Of a stretch of DNA of 64,000 nt, positions 24,016 to 32,892 are shown piece after piece (within the stretch, counting starts at the first letter, position 1; each line of letters opens with the position of its first letter). The translations under genes were made by a program, and so were the position numbers. Origin of the DNA: Polyangia bacterium (GTDB taxonomy: Bacteria; Myxococcota_A; Polyangia; Nannocystales; Nannocystaceae); assembly GCA_030430565.1 (NCBI GenBank), contig JAUIKS010000003.1:310001-374000 (forward strand), read 5' to 3'. The notes under the pieces were generated by a model, which was not told the DNA's origin, did no database searches, and saw only the letters and a program-made list of their open reading frames with translations.

Positions 24016-25391
24016 GGGCTGACCTCTTTGGTGCGCGCGGCGACGTCCTCCGCGCGCTCGGAGAGCGTCGCGCCGTGGGCCCAGCGCTCGTCGAACAGCA
24101 GGACCTCGACGCGCGCGCCCTCGGGCAGCCCCTCGCGCTCCGGCGGGATCAGGACCACGCCGTCGGCGCGGACCGCCGTCGAGAGGTTGCTCGCGCCCGA
24201 GGTCGCCACCGGGATGACCTCGAGGCCAGGTCCAGCGCCGCCCCCGCGAGCCGCGAGGCGCACGCGCACGAAGTCGAGGCGGCCGACCTTGCTCACGAGC
24301 TTGCGACCCAGCGGCAGGCGGCGCCGCGGGTGCGGCCACGTCCACGGGTCGGGATGTCCGCCGAGACATCTCAGCACCGGGCCGACGAAGAACTCGTAGG
24401 CGCACAGGCAGGAGACCGGGTTACCCGGGAGCAAGAACACCAGCCGCCCGTCGCGCGCGCGCCCGATCGCGGTCGGGCTCGAGGGCCGCATCGCGACGCC
24501 GTGAAACAGCAGCTCGCCGCGCTCGCGCAGCAGCAGCGGCATCAGGTCCTCCACGCCCACGCTCGTCGCGCCCGAGACCAGCAGAACATCCGCCGGCCCC
24601 GTCAGCAGCGCGTCGAGGCGCGGGCGCAGCGCGTCCTCGCCGTCGCGCGCGCGCAGGGTCTCCAACATGTCCGCTCGGTCACGCGCGCACAGACCCGCGA
24701 TCACGACCGAGTTGCTGTCGACGATCTGGTGCGGTCCCGGCGTCTCGCCCGGGGCGACGAGCTCGCTGCCGGTCACGAGCATCTGCAGGCGCGGGCGCCG
24801 GATCACGGGGACGCGCGCGAGCCCGAGCGACGCGAGCACGCCGGCGTCCGCGGGCCTGAGTCGACGTCCGCGAGGGAGCACGACGGCGCCGCGGGCGACA
24901 TCCTCGCCGATCTGCCCGACGTGCCGCTGCGGCGCGACGGGCCCGAGCGCGTCGACTCGCTCGCGACCGCCGCGCGCGCGACCGGGGCGGGTCAGCTCGG
25001 CCTGCAGCACCGCGTCCGCGCCCTCGGGCAGCGGCGCGCCCGTCGTGATGCGGACCGCCTCGCCCGCGCCGACCCGCGCCCTCGTCGGTCGGCCGGGCAG
25101 GCTCGTGCCCACGAGCGACAGCGAGATCGGCGCGGTCGCGGACGCCCCGAAGCTGTCCTCGCCGCGGATCGCGAAGCCGTCGACCGCCGCGCGGCGAAAG
25201 CCGGGCACGTCGATCGGCGCGCGCAGCTCCTCGGCGAGCACACGCCCGACGCACGCGGTCACCGCGACCTCCTCGCGGGCGAGCGGCGCGGCCTCTCGCT
25301 GCAGGCGCGCGAGCACGGCCTGGACCTCGGCGCGGCGTCGAAAGCCGCGCATGCGCACGTCGTCGAGCGCGGCGTTCGGGGGATCCGTCAC
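24012..25391 (-). CDS. moeA: Molybdopterin molybdenumtransferase
   Basis: This 459-residue MoeA inserts molybdenum into adenylylated molybdopterin. The family motifs are present: APIDVPGFRRAAVDGFAIRG, TTGAPLPEGADAVLQAE, MLVTGSELVAPGE, LLVSGATSVGVED (usually SGGxSxG; here the second Gly is Ala), FHGVAMRPSSP (usually KPGKP) and LPGNPVSCLC. These substitutions at the active-site loops mark it as divergent from the second MoeA downstream, so the pair may have specialised, for example one for molybdenum and one for tungsten or a particular enzyme. The GTG start lies 18 bases after the NuoEF-type gene, and the stop overlaps the next start. Confidence 0.88.
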   Translation of the reverse strand: MTDPPNAALDDVRMRGFRRRAEVQAVLARLQREAAPLAREEVAVTACVGRVLAEELRAPIDVPGFRRAAVDGFAIRGEDSFGASATAPISLSLVGTSLPGRPTRARVGAGEAVRITTGAPLPEGADAVLQAELTRPGRARGGRERVDALGPVAPQRHVGQIGEDVARGAVVLPRGRRLRPADAGVLASLGLARVPVIRRPRLQMLVTGSELVAPGETPGPHQIVDSNSVVIAGLCARDRADMLETLRARDGEDALRPRLDALLTGPADVLLVSGATSVGVEDLMPLLLRERGELLFHGVAMRPSSPTAIGRARDGRLVFLLPGNPVSCLCAYEFFVGPVLRCLGGHPDPWTWPHPRRRLPLGRKLVSKVGRLDFVRVRLAARGGGAGPGLEVIPVATSGASNLSTAVRADGVVLIPPEREGLPEGARVEVLLFDERWAHGATLSERAEDVAARTKEVSP

Positions 25392-25409
25392 GGCTCGACC
25401 ACCCTCGGT

Positions 25410-27098
25410 TCAGCTCGTCGCGTCTGCGGCGGTTTGGTCCACGGCGGCCTGCGCGAGCGCGGGGAAGTTGCGAAAGATCGACATCGCCGGCAGCAGCGCG
25501 ACCTGTCCGAGGCCGCAGATGCTCGTCTGGGCCATGGTCGCGTCGAGCTGCTCGAGCAGGTTGAGCGATCGACCCGCGCCGAGCGGCGCGGACCCGGACT
25601 GCAGCTCCTCGAGCAGCGTCACGGCTTTCTGCGAGCCGACGCGGCACGGCACGCACTTGCCGCAGGACTCGTTGCGGAAGAAGCGGGTCAGGCTGAGCCC
25701 CAGCTCGAGCAGGTCCCGGCCCTCGGCGACGATGACGACGCCGCCCGAGCCGAGCGTCGAGCCGGCGGCGCGCAGGCGGTCGAAGTCCAGGGGCGTGTCG
25801 GCCTTGTCGGCCGGCAGGAACGCCGAGGACGCGCCGCCCGGGAGGAAGGCGAGCAGCGCCCTCCCGCCCGCGACCCCGCCCGCCCGCTCGATCAGCGCGG
25901 CGACCGTGGTGCCCATCGGGACCTCGTAGACGCCGGGCGCGGCGACGTCGCCGCTGATCGAGATGAACTTGAGGCCATGACAGCCGTTGACGCCCTGCTC
26001 CTTCCACCAGCTCGCGCCGCGGGCGACGATCGCCGCGCACATCGCCAGGGTCTCGACGTTGTTGATCAGCGTCGGCCGTCCGAACAGGCCCTCGACGCCG
26101 GGGAAGGGCGGCTTGTTGCGCGGCTCGCCGCGGCGGTCCTCGAGTGCCTCCAAGAGCGCCGTCTCCTCGCCCTGGATGTAGCCGCCGGGCGACACGAAGA
26201 TCTCGAGGGTCAGCCCGAGCTCGTCCGCGACTCGCTGGGCGCGCGCGCGCTCGGCCTCGAGGATCGCGCGCTCGGGGTCGTACTCGTGGCGGATGTAGAC
26301 GATGCAGCGCTGGGCGCCGACGATCAGCGCCGCGATCATCATGCCCTCCCACACCAGGTGCGGCAGGCGGGCCTTGATCTCGCGATCTTTAAACGTCCCC
26401 GGCTCGCTCTCGTCGGCGTTGCAGATCACGAACTTCTCGCTGCCGGGCTCGCCCGCGCCCCGCACGAAGCCCCACTTGCGCGCGGTCGGGAAGCCGGCGC
26501 CCCCCATCCCGCGCAGGCCGGCCTCGTTCAGCGCTTGGAGCACGCGCTCGGCCGGGCCGTCCGGATCCTCGGACAGCTCCTTGGCCAGGTTTCGAACCGT
26601 CCCGTAGCGGCCGTCCGGGTCGTCCGCGTACGGGTCACACGCGTGGGCCGGCGTGTCCCCGGAGCGCGCCGCGTCCCCATGTTGGCCGCGCACGCGCTGG
26701 AGCACCATGTCACTCAGCCGGCCGTCCGCGCTGCCGACCGGCTCATGCCCAAGCAGGGCGGCCGGGGCGTGCTCGCAGCGGCCCAAGCACGAGACATGCT
26801 CGACGCTGACCGTCTCGCCGGTGGCCTGTTCGTGGGCGGCGGCGAGCTCGCGGATGCGCCCGAGCTCGTCCGCGCTCCCGCACATAGAGCAGGTGAGGTC
26901 ACGACAGACCTGGATCACGTGCCGGGCCGGCTGCTCACGGCGGTAGAACGGATAGAACGAGGCCACCCCCTCGATCCGGTGCAGCGGCTCGCCGAGCTCG
27001 CGCGCTACCGTTCGCAGGTCTCCGTCACGCAGCCAGCCGTGGCGCTCCATGAGCTCGTTGAGGTGCTGAATGATGCTCGGTGGCCGGTAAGCCGTCAT
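25410..27098 (-). CDS. NuoE-NuoF fusion (NAD-linked diaphorase subunit, formate-dehydrogenase type)
   Basis: This 562-residue flavin/iron-sulphur subunit carries electrons to or from NAD. The N-terminal thioredoxin-like [2Fe-2S] domain has C65-x4-C70 and C104-x3-C108. The NuoF part has the FMN/NADH loops GMGGAGFPTARKW, CNADESEPGTFKDR and GGYIQGEETALLE, a SLBB domain, and the C-terminal [4Fe-4S] site ESCGKCVPCRVGSQ with a late CGLGQ cysteine. Such fusions serve NAD-dependent formate dehydrogenases and bidirectional hydrogenases. The two moeA genes and mobA behind it favour formate dehydrogenase or another molybdoenzyme. No catalytic subunit is in the window. The ATG has AGGAG six bases upstream. 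Confidence 0.88.
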   Translation of the reverse strand: MTAYRPPSIIQHLNELMERHGWLRDGDLRTVARELGEPLHRIEGVASFYPFYRREQPARHVIQVCRDLTCSMCGSADELGRIRELAAAHEQATGETVSVEHVSCLGRCEHAPAALLGHEPVGSADGRLSDMVLQRVRGQHGDAARSGDTPAHACDPYADDPDGRYGTVRNLAKELSEDPDGPAERVLQALNEAGLRGMGGAGFPTARKWGFVRGAGEPGSEKFVICNADESEPGTFKDREIKARLPHLVWEGMMIAALIVGAQRCIVYIRHEYDPERAILEAERARAQRVADELGLTLEIFVSPGGYIQGEETALLEALEDRRGEPRNKPPFPGVEGLFGRPTLINNVETLAMCAAIVARGASWWKEQGVNGCHGLKFISISGDVAAPGVYEVPMGTTVAALIERAGGVAGGRALLAFLPGGASSAFLPADKADTPLDFDRLRAAGSTLGSGGVVIVAEGRDLLELGLSLTRFFRNESCGKCVPCRVGSQKAVTLLEELQSGSAPLGAGRSLNLLEQLDATMAQTSICGLGQVALLPAMSIFRNFPALAQAAVDQTAADATS

Positions 27099-27342
27099 CG
27101 CGTCTCCTGGGATCGGTCAAGTGCGGGCGGACGTCCCGATGATGCCCCATGCGGCCGGTCTGCGGGTGTTCGCACGGGCGGCACCATCAAGCCCTGCGGC
27201 GGAGTGTGAGATTTTTATCACGGCTTTGTAGAGGTCCTCAGTACACGCCGCGAGCGCTGTCCGGGGCTCTCGATGCTCGGGGAGGGGATGACGTCGAGGC
27301 GCGGTTTGTCCACGCCGCGGGATTTGCTAACAACCTGCACTC

Positions 27343-28521
27343 GTGGACGCCGTCTACCGAAGCGCGCTGAATCGCGATGTTCCGCTGGCCCGGCCGGGTG
27401 AATTCAAGCCGGTCCCGATCGGGCCGCACAACGTCTGGCCACCGGTCGTGCTGGCGCCGATGGCCGGCGTGACCAACTACCCGTTCCGCAGCCTGTGCCG
27501 CAGGTTCGGCGCTGGCCTCTACGTCAGCGAGATGATCACCGCGCGCCCGCTCGTCGAGGGCCGCGCCAAGACCCTCAAGCTCGCCGGCTTCGGCCCCGAG
27601 GAGTCGCCCCGCAGCCTGCAGATCTACGGCGTCGATCCCTACTACACCGGCGAGGCCGTCAAGCGGCTCGTCAGCGAGGGCCGCGTCGATCACATCGACA
27701 TGAACTTCGGCTGCCCCGTGCGCAAGGTGACGCGCAAGGGCGGCGGCGCGGCGCTGCCGGTCAAGCACAACCTCCTGCGCAACATCGTCCGCGCCGCGGT
27801 GCGCAACGCCGGCGACGTGCCGGTGACGATCAAGTTCCGGATCGGCATCGACGAGCGCTACAAGACCTATCGGACAGCTGGCGCCATCGGCGAGGACGAG
27901 GGCTGCGCGGCCGTCGGCCTGCACGCGCGCACCGCCGCCCAGCTCTACGACGGCGAGGCGCGCTGGGAGGCGATCGGCGACCTCAAGTCGCGCGTCTCGA
28001 TCCCGGTGTTCGGCAACGGCGACGTCTGGGAGGCCGAGGACGCCCTGCGGATGATGCGGATGACCGGCTGCGACGGCGTGATCGTGGGTCGCGGCTGCCT
28101 CGGGCGCCCGTGGCTGTTTCGCGACCTCGCCGAGGTCTTCGAAGGGCGCCCCCCGCCGAACCCGCCGACGCTCGGCGAGGTCTTCGACATCATGATCGAG
28201 CACGCGCGCGCGCTCGTGGCCTGGCACGGCGAGCCCTACGCGATGCGCGGCTTCCGGAAGCACTCGAGCTGGTATACCAAGGGCTTTCGAAACAGCGCGC
28301 GCCTGCGCACGCAGCTGATGCAGGTCAAGACCTTCGCCGGGCTCGTCGAGGTCGCCGCCGGCGTCGAGCGCTCGCTGCAGTTCCCGCCGAGCGCGATGCG
28401 AGTGCCCCGCGGCAAGACCGGCGGGACGCAGAAGGTCGCCTTGCCCAAGGGCTATCTCGACGACCTCGACGACCCGACACCGCCGTGCGCGGCCGCGGCC
28501 GCGCTCACCTCGGGCGGCTGA
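27343..28521 (+). CDS. tRNA-dihydrouridine synthase
   Basis: This 392-residue FMN-dependent enzyme reduces uridines in the tRNA D-loop using NADPH. Motifs are VLAPMAGVTNYPFR (FMN binding), HIDMNFGCPVRKVTRKGGGAAL with the catalytic Cys, VTIKFRIGID, GLHARTAAQLYDG, IPVFGNGDVW and GVIVGRGCLGRPW, all typical of DusB. A helical C-terminal tRNA-binding domain follows (HARALVAWHGEPYAMRGFRK). A C-terminal tail of about 35 residues (GKTGGTQKVALPKGYLDD) goes beyond the usual length. The GTG at 27343 is the best available start but lacks a clear ribosome-binding site. It is divergent from the NuoEF-type gene, with about 245 bases between them that hold no gene. Confidence 0.92.
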   Translation: MDAVYRSALNRDVPLARPGEFKPVPIGPHNVWPPVVLAPMAGVTNYPFRSLCRRFGAGLYVSEMITARPLVEGRAKTLKLAGFGPEESPRSLQIYGVDPYYTGEAVKRLVSEGRVDHIDMNFGCPVRKVTRKGGGAALPVKHNLLRNIVRAAVRNAGDVPVTIKFRIGIDERYKTYRTAGAIGEDEGCAAVGLHARTAAQLYDGEARWEAIGDLKSRVSIPVFGNGDVWEAEDALRMMRMTGCDGVIVGRGCLGRPWLFRDLAEVFEGRPPPNPPTLGEVFDIMIEHARALVAWHGEPYAMRGFRKHSSWYTKGFRNSARLRTQLMQVKTFAGLVEVAAGVERSLQFPPSAMRVPRGKTGGTQKVALPKGYLDDLDDPTPPCAAAAALTSGG

Positions 28522-28792
28522 GCCCCGGCGAGGCCGTCGCGCGCGTCGTGCCGTGTCAATCTGACATGGTGTGTCAGCCCGTCACGAGGTCGCGCGTCTG
28601 AGGGGGCCGCTCGCTCCGCGTGACGCTGGATCGGATCCTGCAAAGTCTTGAGGACGACGAACGACGGGCGCGCCGACACGGCGTCGGCGCCGGCGCCCTC
28701 GCGTCATCTGTTTTTCAGACCAGACCAACAAGCCACGTCGCCGCCCGCGCGGCGACGCTCACGATCCCCAATTTTTCAAAAGGACGATTTTT

Positions 28793-29740
28793 ATGACGAC
28801 CAAGCCCGACGCCCACAACGACGCACCCTCCAGCTCTGACGACGCGCTCGTCCGCGCCTCGACCCCCGTCGCGCCCCCCGCGGGGCGCATGGCGAGGGCG
28901 GCCACCGCCTCCGCGATCGGCCTCGAGATGGCGCAGCCCAACGCCGATCTCGAGACCGCAGCTCCGACGCGGCCGAAGGAAACGCTCGAGGAGGTCCTGC
29001 AGGAGGTCCTGGAGAACGACGAGGTCTCGACCCTGGGCGAGGCTGACAGCGAGACAACGCGCGAGGCCGCCGACACCGACGACGTTGAGGAGGTCGAGGC
29101 GGATGCGCCCGAGACCATCCGCGAGCGCGTCGCGCAGGTGATCGACGTGTCGCGCGAGCGGCTGCGCTCGATCTCCGAGACGGTGCGCGAGCGCGCCGCA
29201 GAGCGCGTCTACTTCAGCTCCGAGGAGGAGAAGTACACGCACCTCCACTCGATGGTCCGCTCGTTCACGAGCGGGATGCTCGTCACCCTCGATGACGATA
29301 TGCCGCGCGGCCGCCCGATGATGATCGCGGACACCGAGGGGCGCGGCGACGATATGACGCTGTGGTTCGTCACCCGGCGCGACAGCGCCAAGGTCGACGA
29401 GCTAGCGAGCGACTCGCACGTGTCCGTGCTGCTGCAAGACAGCGCCCGCTACCTCTCGCTCAGCGGGCGAGCGCGCGTCATCCTCGACACCGACAAGCTC
29501 ACGTCGCTGTGGCGGCCGTCGTGGAAGCTCTGGTTCGGTGAGGGCCCCGAGGCGGCGAACGGCGTGCTGCTGCGCGTCCAGGTCCGAGAGGCGGAGTTCT
29601 GGGATCAGTCGGGGCTGCTCGGGCTTCGCCTGGTCTTCAACGCCGCGCGCGCGCTGATCACCGGCGAGCGCATCACCGACTTCACCTCGGACTCGGACGA
29701 TCGACACCACGCGCGCGTGTCCTTCGCTGCGAGCGCGTAG
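28793..29740 (+). CDS. Pyridoxamine-5'-phosphate-oxidase-like protein with acidic N-terminal extension
   Basis: The C-terminal part (about 145-300) is a split-barrel flavin-binding domain of the general-stress-protein type (HSMVRSFTSGMLVTLDDDMP, MTLWFVTRRDSAKVDELASD, VSVLLQDSARYLSLSGRARV). Members bind FMN, F420 or haem; which one is bound here cannot be told. The first 140 residues are acidic and predicted helical or disordered (ETLEEVLQEVLENDEVSTLG, ETIRERVAQVIDVSRERLRS), unlike the compact family norm, and may mediate oligomerisation. AAAAGGA precedes the ATG. The 270 bp upstream include a TGTCA-N3-TGACA inverted repeat (28553-28565) but no gene. Confidence 0.8.
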   Translation: MTTKPDAHNDAPSSSDDALVRASTPVAPPAGRMARAATASAIGLEMAQPNADLETAAPTRPKETLEEVLQEVLENDEVSTLGEADSETTREAADTDDVEEVEADAPETIRERVAQVIDVSRERLRSISETVRERAAERVYFSSEEEKYTHLHSMVRSFTSGMLVTLDDDMPRGRPMMIADTEGRGDDMTLWFVTRRDSAKVDELASDSHVSVLLQDSARYLSLSGRARVILDTDKLTSLWRPSWKLWFGEGPEAANGVLLRVQVREAEFWDQSGLLGLRLVFNAARALITGERITDFTSDSDDRHHARVSFAASA

Positions 29741-29758
29741 CGCGAGACGAGACGCGAC

Positions 29759-29798
29759 GCGACGCGGGGGCGCTCCACCAGGGGTGCCCCCGCGTCGC
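29759..29798 (+). terminator. Strong hairpin after the PNPOx-like gene
   Basis: GCGACGCGGGGGC (29759-29771) and GCCCCCGCGTCGC (29786-29798) form a perfect 13-bp stem with a 14-base loop, starting 19 bases after the stop. No T-run follows, but position and strength suit a terminator. Beyond it, 29815-29950 is AT-rich and probably holds the promoter of the next operon. Confidence 0.6.
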
Positions 29799-29968
29799 TC
29801 GTGGTCAGGCGCCAAGTCGAGATTGCATATGAAAATTTTGAAGTTGCCGTAGCGCGTATTTCTAAAGCGTGATGAGCGTTGGCGCGGGTTCAGAAGAAAT
29901 CGCAAAAAAATCGTCGATTGTTTCGAATGCGCGATGAATTCGCCGAGCGGTGATCGTCCAACCGGTAC

Positions 29969-30418
29969 ATGAACCATGCGAAGGATCTACCCATCGGCCG
30001 CGCGCTCTATGTGAACCTCCCGGTCCTCGATGTCCCGCGCGCGCGGGCGTTCTTCGAGGCCGTCGCGGGGTTCAGCGTCGTGTCGCGCTTCACCAACGAG
30101 CAGGCCGCGTGCATGCGCCTCCGCGATCGCGTCTACCTCATGCTGCTGCAGCGCTCGTTCTTCGCCACCTTCACCCCGCGGGCGCTGTGCGACACGGCCT
30201 CGACGATCGAGGGCCTGTTCGCGATCACGTGTGACTCGCGGGCGGAGGTCGACGCGACCGTCGCGCGCGCGCTCACGGCGGGCGCGACCGAGGCGCGCGC
30301 GCCGAGCGATCACGGCTTTATGTACGCGCGCAGCGTGTTCGACCTCGACGGTCACCAGTGGGAGCTGCTCTGGATCGACGAGGCCAGCGCTCCGGGTGCC
30401 GAAGGAGGCGCGCCGTGA
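29969..30418 (+). CDS. VOC-family (glyoxalase-like) protein
   Basis: This 149-residue vicinal-oxygen-chelate fold protein has the paired beta-alpha-beta-beta-beta layout: [20 protein letters not shown] at the start and [20 protein letters not shown] with the usual DPDGH-type motif (DLDGH) at the end. Members are small metal-dependent enzymes (glyoxalases, dioxygenases, antibiotic-binding proteins); the substrate is not predictable here. It is the first gene of a four-gene operon. Its stop overlaps the sigma factor start (GTGA), so the two are translationally coupled. Confidence 0.85.
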   Translation: MNHAKDLPIGRALYVNLPVLDVPRARAFFEAVAGFSVVSRFTNEQAACMRLRDRVYLMLLQRSFFATFTPRALCDTASTIEGLFAITCDSRAEVDATVARALTAGATEARAPSDHGFMYARSVFDLDGHQWELLWIDEASAPGAEGGAP

Positions 30419-31389
30419 GCGTGGCCGAGCTGCTCGAGCCCCACCGCGTCGCGCTCACCGGGCACTGCTACCGCATGCTCGGCTCGAGCTCCGACGCCGA
30501 TGACGCGGTGCAGGAGACCATGCTGCGGGCGTGGCGAGGCTACGGCGTCTTCGCCGGGCGCAGCGCGATCGGGACGTGGCTGTATCGAATCGCGACCAAC
30601 GTCTGCCTCGATCAGCTGCGGAGTCGATCGCGGCGAGCGCTGCCGACCTTGGCCGGGCCGGTCGGGACCGTCGATGACGAGCTCGTCGATCAGCCGCGGA
30701 CGCACTGGCTCGAGCCCGTCCCCGACGCGCGCGTCGTGCCGCCGGAGGCCAGCCCCGCGCGGCAGGCCGAGCTGCGGCAGAGCCTGCGGCTCGCGTTCGT
30801 CGCCGCGCTGCAGCGGCTCCCGCCGCGCCAGCGCGCGGCGCTCCTGCTCAAGGACGTGCTCGGCTTCTCGACCGCCGAGATCGCCGAGACCCTCGAGGCG
30901 AGCGAGGCCTCGATCAACAGCGCGCTGCAGCGCGCGCGCAGGTCGCTCGCCGCGCGGCGGCCGGGCGAAGGAGGGGGCGAGGGCGCGGCGTCCAGCTCGC
31001 TCTCCGCGACCCAGCGCGAGCTCGTCGAGCGCTACGTCGACGCGTTTCATCGCTACGACGTCGACGCGCTGGTCGGCTTGCTGCGCGAGGACGGCACGCT
31101 CTCGATGCCTCCTTACACGCTGTGGTTGCAGGGCCGAGCGCCGATCGCCCGCTGGCTGCTCGGCCGTGGGAGCGAGTGTCGCGGCTCGCGACTCCTCCCG
31201 GTCGAGGCCTGCGGCTCCGCCGCCTTCGCGCAGTACCGACGCGCGGCGACGGGGCACCGCGCGTGGTCGCTGATCGTGCTCGAGCTCGACGCGCGCGCGA
31301 TCGTCTCGATCGTTCACTTCCTCGACGTCGAGCGCCTGTTCCCGCAGTTCGGCCTGTCCCTCGAGCTCGAGCCGCGAGGCGCGTCGTGA
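30415..31389 (+). CDS. ECF sigma factor with SnoaL-like C-terminal domain
   Basis: This is a 324-residue ECF sigma factor. Region 2 covers about 5-75 ([40 protein letters not shown]), region 4 about 115-180 ([40 protein letters not shown]), and a SnoaL-like NTF2-fold domain occupies the C-terminus ([20 protein letters not shown] and WLLGRG). Such C-terminal domains replace an anti-sigma factor and regulate activity directly. The GTG start sits in the GTGA overlap with AAGGAGG six bases upstream; the upstream ATG at 30358 lies inside the VOC gene. It likely controls its own operon of VOC, PhnB-like and SRPBCC proteins, a common pairing for this ECF group. Confidence 0.88.
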   Translation: MSVAELLEPHRVALTGHCYRMLGSSSDADDAVQETMLRAWRGYGVFAGRSAIGTWLYRIATNVCLDQLRSRSRRALPTLAGPVGTVDDELVDQPRTHWLEPVPDARVVPPEASPARQAELRQSLRLAFVAALQRLPPRQRAALLLKDVLGFSTAEIAETLEASEASINSALQRARRSLAARRPGEGGGEGAASSSLSATQRELVERYVDAFHRYDVDALVGLLREDGTLSMPPYTLWLQGRAPIARWLLGRGSECRGSRLLPVEACGSAAFAQYRRAATGHRAWSLIVLELDARAIVSIVHFLDVERLFPQFGLSLELEPRGAS

Positions 31390-31472
31390 GCTTGGTCTTT
31401 CATCTGTACTTTGGAACATTAACAAAAACGCGCGCGAGGGCGCGCCTGACCCACCTGACCCAGGAGACACGC

Positions 31473-31904
31473 ATGTCCATCAACATCAAGCAGATCACCC
31501 CCTACATCAACTACAACGGCGACGCGCGCGCGGCGATCGAGCTCTACAAGGCCCACCTCGGCGCCGAGGTGGCGGAGCTCATGCACTGGCGCGACATGCC
31601 CGGCGGCGACGTCCCGCCCGGCGCGGCCGACAACGTCATGCACGCGACGCTGAAGATCGGCGCGGCGCAGATCATGCTCGCCGACGTGCCGCCCAACCGT
31701 GTCCCGCCCACGGCGGGCAACGTCAGCGTCTCGCTCGAGTTCACCGACGCCGGCGCGATGGAGCGCAGCTTCGCCGGCCTCGCGGAGGGCGGCGAGGTGA
31801 TCATGGCGCTGCACGACGCGTTCTGGGGCGCCAAGTTCGGCATGCTCGCCGACAAGTACGGCGTCCGCTGGATGTTCAACCTCCCGCAGGCGAGCGCGTC
31901 TTGA
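31473..31904 (+). CDS. PhnB-like VOC protein
   Basis: This 143-residue protein is of the PhnB/DUF1338-like VOC branch: ITPYINYNGDARAAIELYKA, EVAELMHWRDMPGG, MHATLKIGAAQIMLADVPP, FWGAKFGMLADKYGVRWMFN. Despite the name, the family has no phosphonate role; members are found beside ECF sigma factors. AGGAG lies six bases before the ATG. It is 83 bases after the sigma factor gene and overlaps the next gene's TTG start (TTGA). Confidence 0.88.
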   Translation: MSINIKQITPYINYNGDARAAIELYKAHLGAEVAELMHWRDMPGGDVPPGAADNVMHATLKIGAAQIMLADVPPNRVPPTAGNVSVSLEFTDAGAMERSFAGLAEGGEVIMALHDAFWGAKFGMLADKYGVRWMFNLPQASAS

Positions 31905-32833
31905 GCCACGACGGCGCGTTCGTCCTCGAGCCCGAGGCGGACACGCGGCTCGTCGGCACGCGGCGCTTCGACGCGCCGCGCGAGCTCGTGTTCCGGGCCT
32001 GGACCGAGCCAGCGCTGCTCATGCGCTGGATGGACACCCCGCGGATGCCGATGTCGCGCGCCGAGCTCGAGCTGCGGGCGGGCGGGCGGATGCGCTACGA
32101 GTGGCGCGGCGCCGACGGCTCCCAGATCGGCCTGTCGGGCGCCGTCGCCGAGGTCGACGCGCCGCGCCGGCTGGTGCACCTCGAGGTGTTCGACGAGGAC
32201 TGGACCGGCGGCGAGGTCGAGGTGACGACCACCTTCGACGCGCGGGGCGATCAGACCGCGGTCACCATGACCATGCGCTACCGCTCCCGCGAGGCCCGAG
32301 ATGCCGTACAGCGCTCGCCGATGGCCGAGGGCATGGCGATCTGCTTCGACAAGCTCGAGCGCCTGCTGCCGACGATCCGCGCGAGCGTGACGCCCTTCCT
32401 CGCGTTCGCCAGCGGCGCGGAGGAAGCCCTCGCGCTCTACACCGCGGTGTTTGAGGACGCGCGGGTGCTCCGCGAGTCGCGGGCTCCAGACGGCGCGCTG
32501 TTCATCGCCACGATCGAGCTCCAAGGGCAGCGCCTCACGCTCATGAACGGCGGCCCGGGCTTTCAGTTCTCGACCGGCATCTCGCTGTGCGTCTCGTGCG
32601 AGACGCAGGCCGAGGTCGACGCCTACTGGGCGCGGCTCGGCGAGGGCGGCGAGCACGGGCGGTGCGGGTGGCTCCAAGACCGCTTCGGCGTGTCCTGGCA
32701 GATCGTCCCGCGCGCGCTCCCACGGTTGCTCGAGTCGCCCGAGGCCGGCGTCTCCCGACGAGTCATGGGCGCGATGTTGACGATGCAGAAGCTCGACGTA
32801 GCGACGCTGGAGGCGGCCGCGCGCGGGGCCTGA
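31901..32833 (+). CDS. SRPBCC (AHSA1-like) and PhnB-type VOC fusion
   Basis: Residues about 15-160 form an AHSA1/SRPBCC ligand-binding domain (RRFDAPRELVFRAWTEPALL, GGRMRYEWRGADGSQIG, TMTMRYRSREARDAV). Residues about 165-300 form a second VOC domain of the 3-demethylubiquinone-methyltransferase-like PhnB type (VTPFLAFASGAEEALALYTA, LMNGGPGFQFSTGISLCVSC, CGWLQDRFGVSWQIVPRALP). These usually occur as two separate small proteins in ECF-linked operons; here they are joined. The start is a TTG overlapping the preceding TGA. The enzymatic role is unknown. A strong terminator follows. Confidence 0.85.
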   Translation: MSHDGAFVLEPEADTRLVGTRRFDAPRELVFRAWTEPALLMRWMDTPRMPMSRAELELRAGGRMRYEWRGADGSQIGLSGAVAEVDAPRRLVHLEVFDEDWTGGEVEVTTTFDARGDQTAVTMTMRYRSREARDAVQRSPMAEGMAICFDKLERLLPTIRASVTPFLAFASGAEEALALYTAVFEDARVLRESRAPDGALFIATIELQGQRLTLMNGGPGFQFSTGISLCVSCETQAEVDAYWARLGEGGEHGRCGWLQDRFGVSWQIVPRALPRLLESPEAGVSRRVMGAMLTMQKLDVATLEAAARGA

Positions 32834-32846
32834 GCCGCTCACTCGG

Positions 32847-32883
32847 CGGGCGGGCGCGCGGCATCGCGCGCTCGCCCGTTTTA
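32847..32883 (+). terminator. Rho-independent terminator of the ECF operon
   Basis: A 14-bp GC-rich stem (32847-32860 with 32865-32878, one G-T pair) closes a GCAT loop and is followed by TTTTATT. It lies just after the SRPBCC-VOC stop and ends the four-gene operon. Confidence 0.85.
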
Positions 32884-32892
32884 TTATGACCC

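Noticed and set aside
27206..27221. A CRP-like site (GTGA-N8-TCAC) upstream of the NuoEF-type operon
   Set aside because: The spacer is eight bases rather than six and the flanks do not fit; it may be chance.
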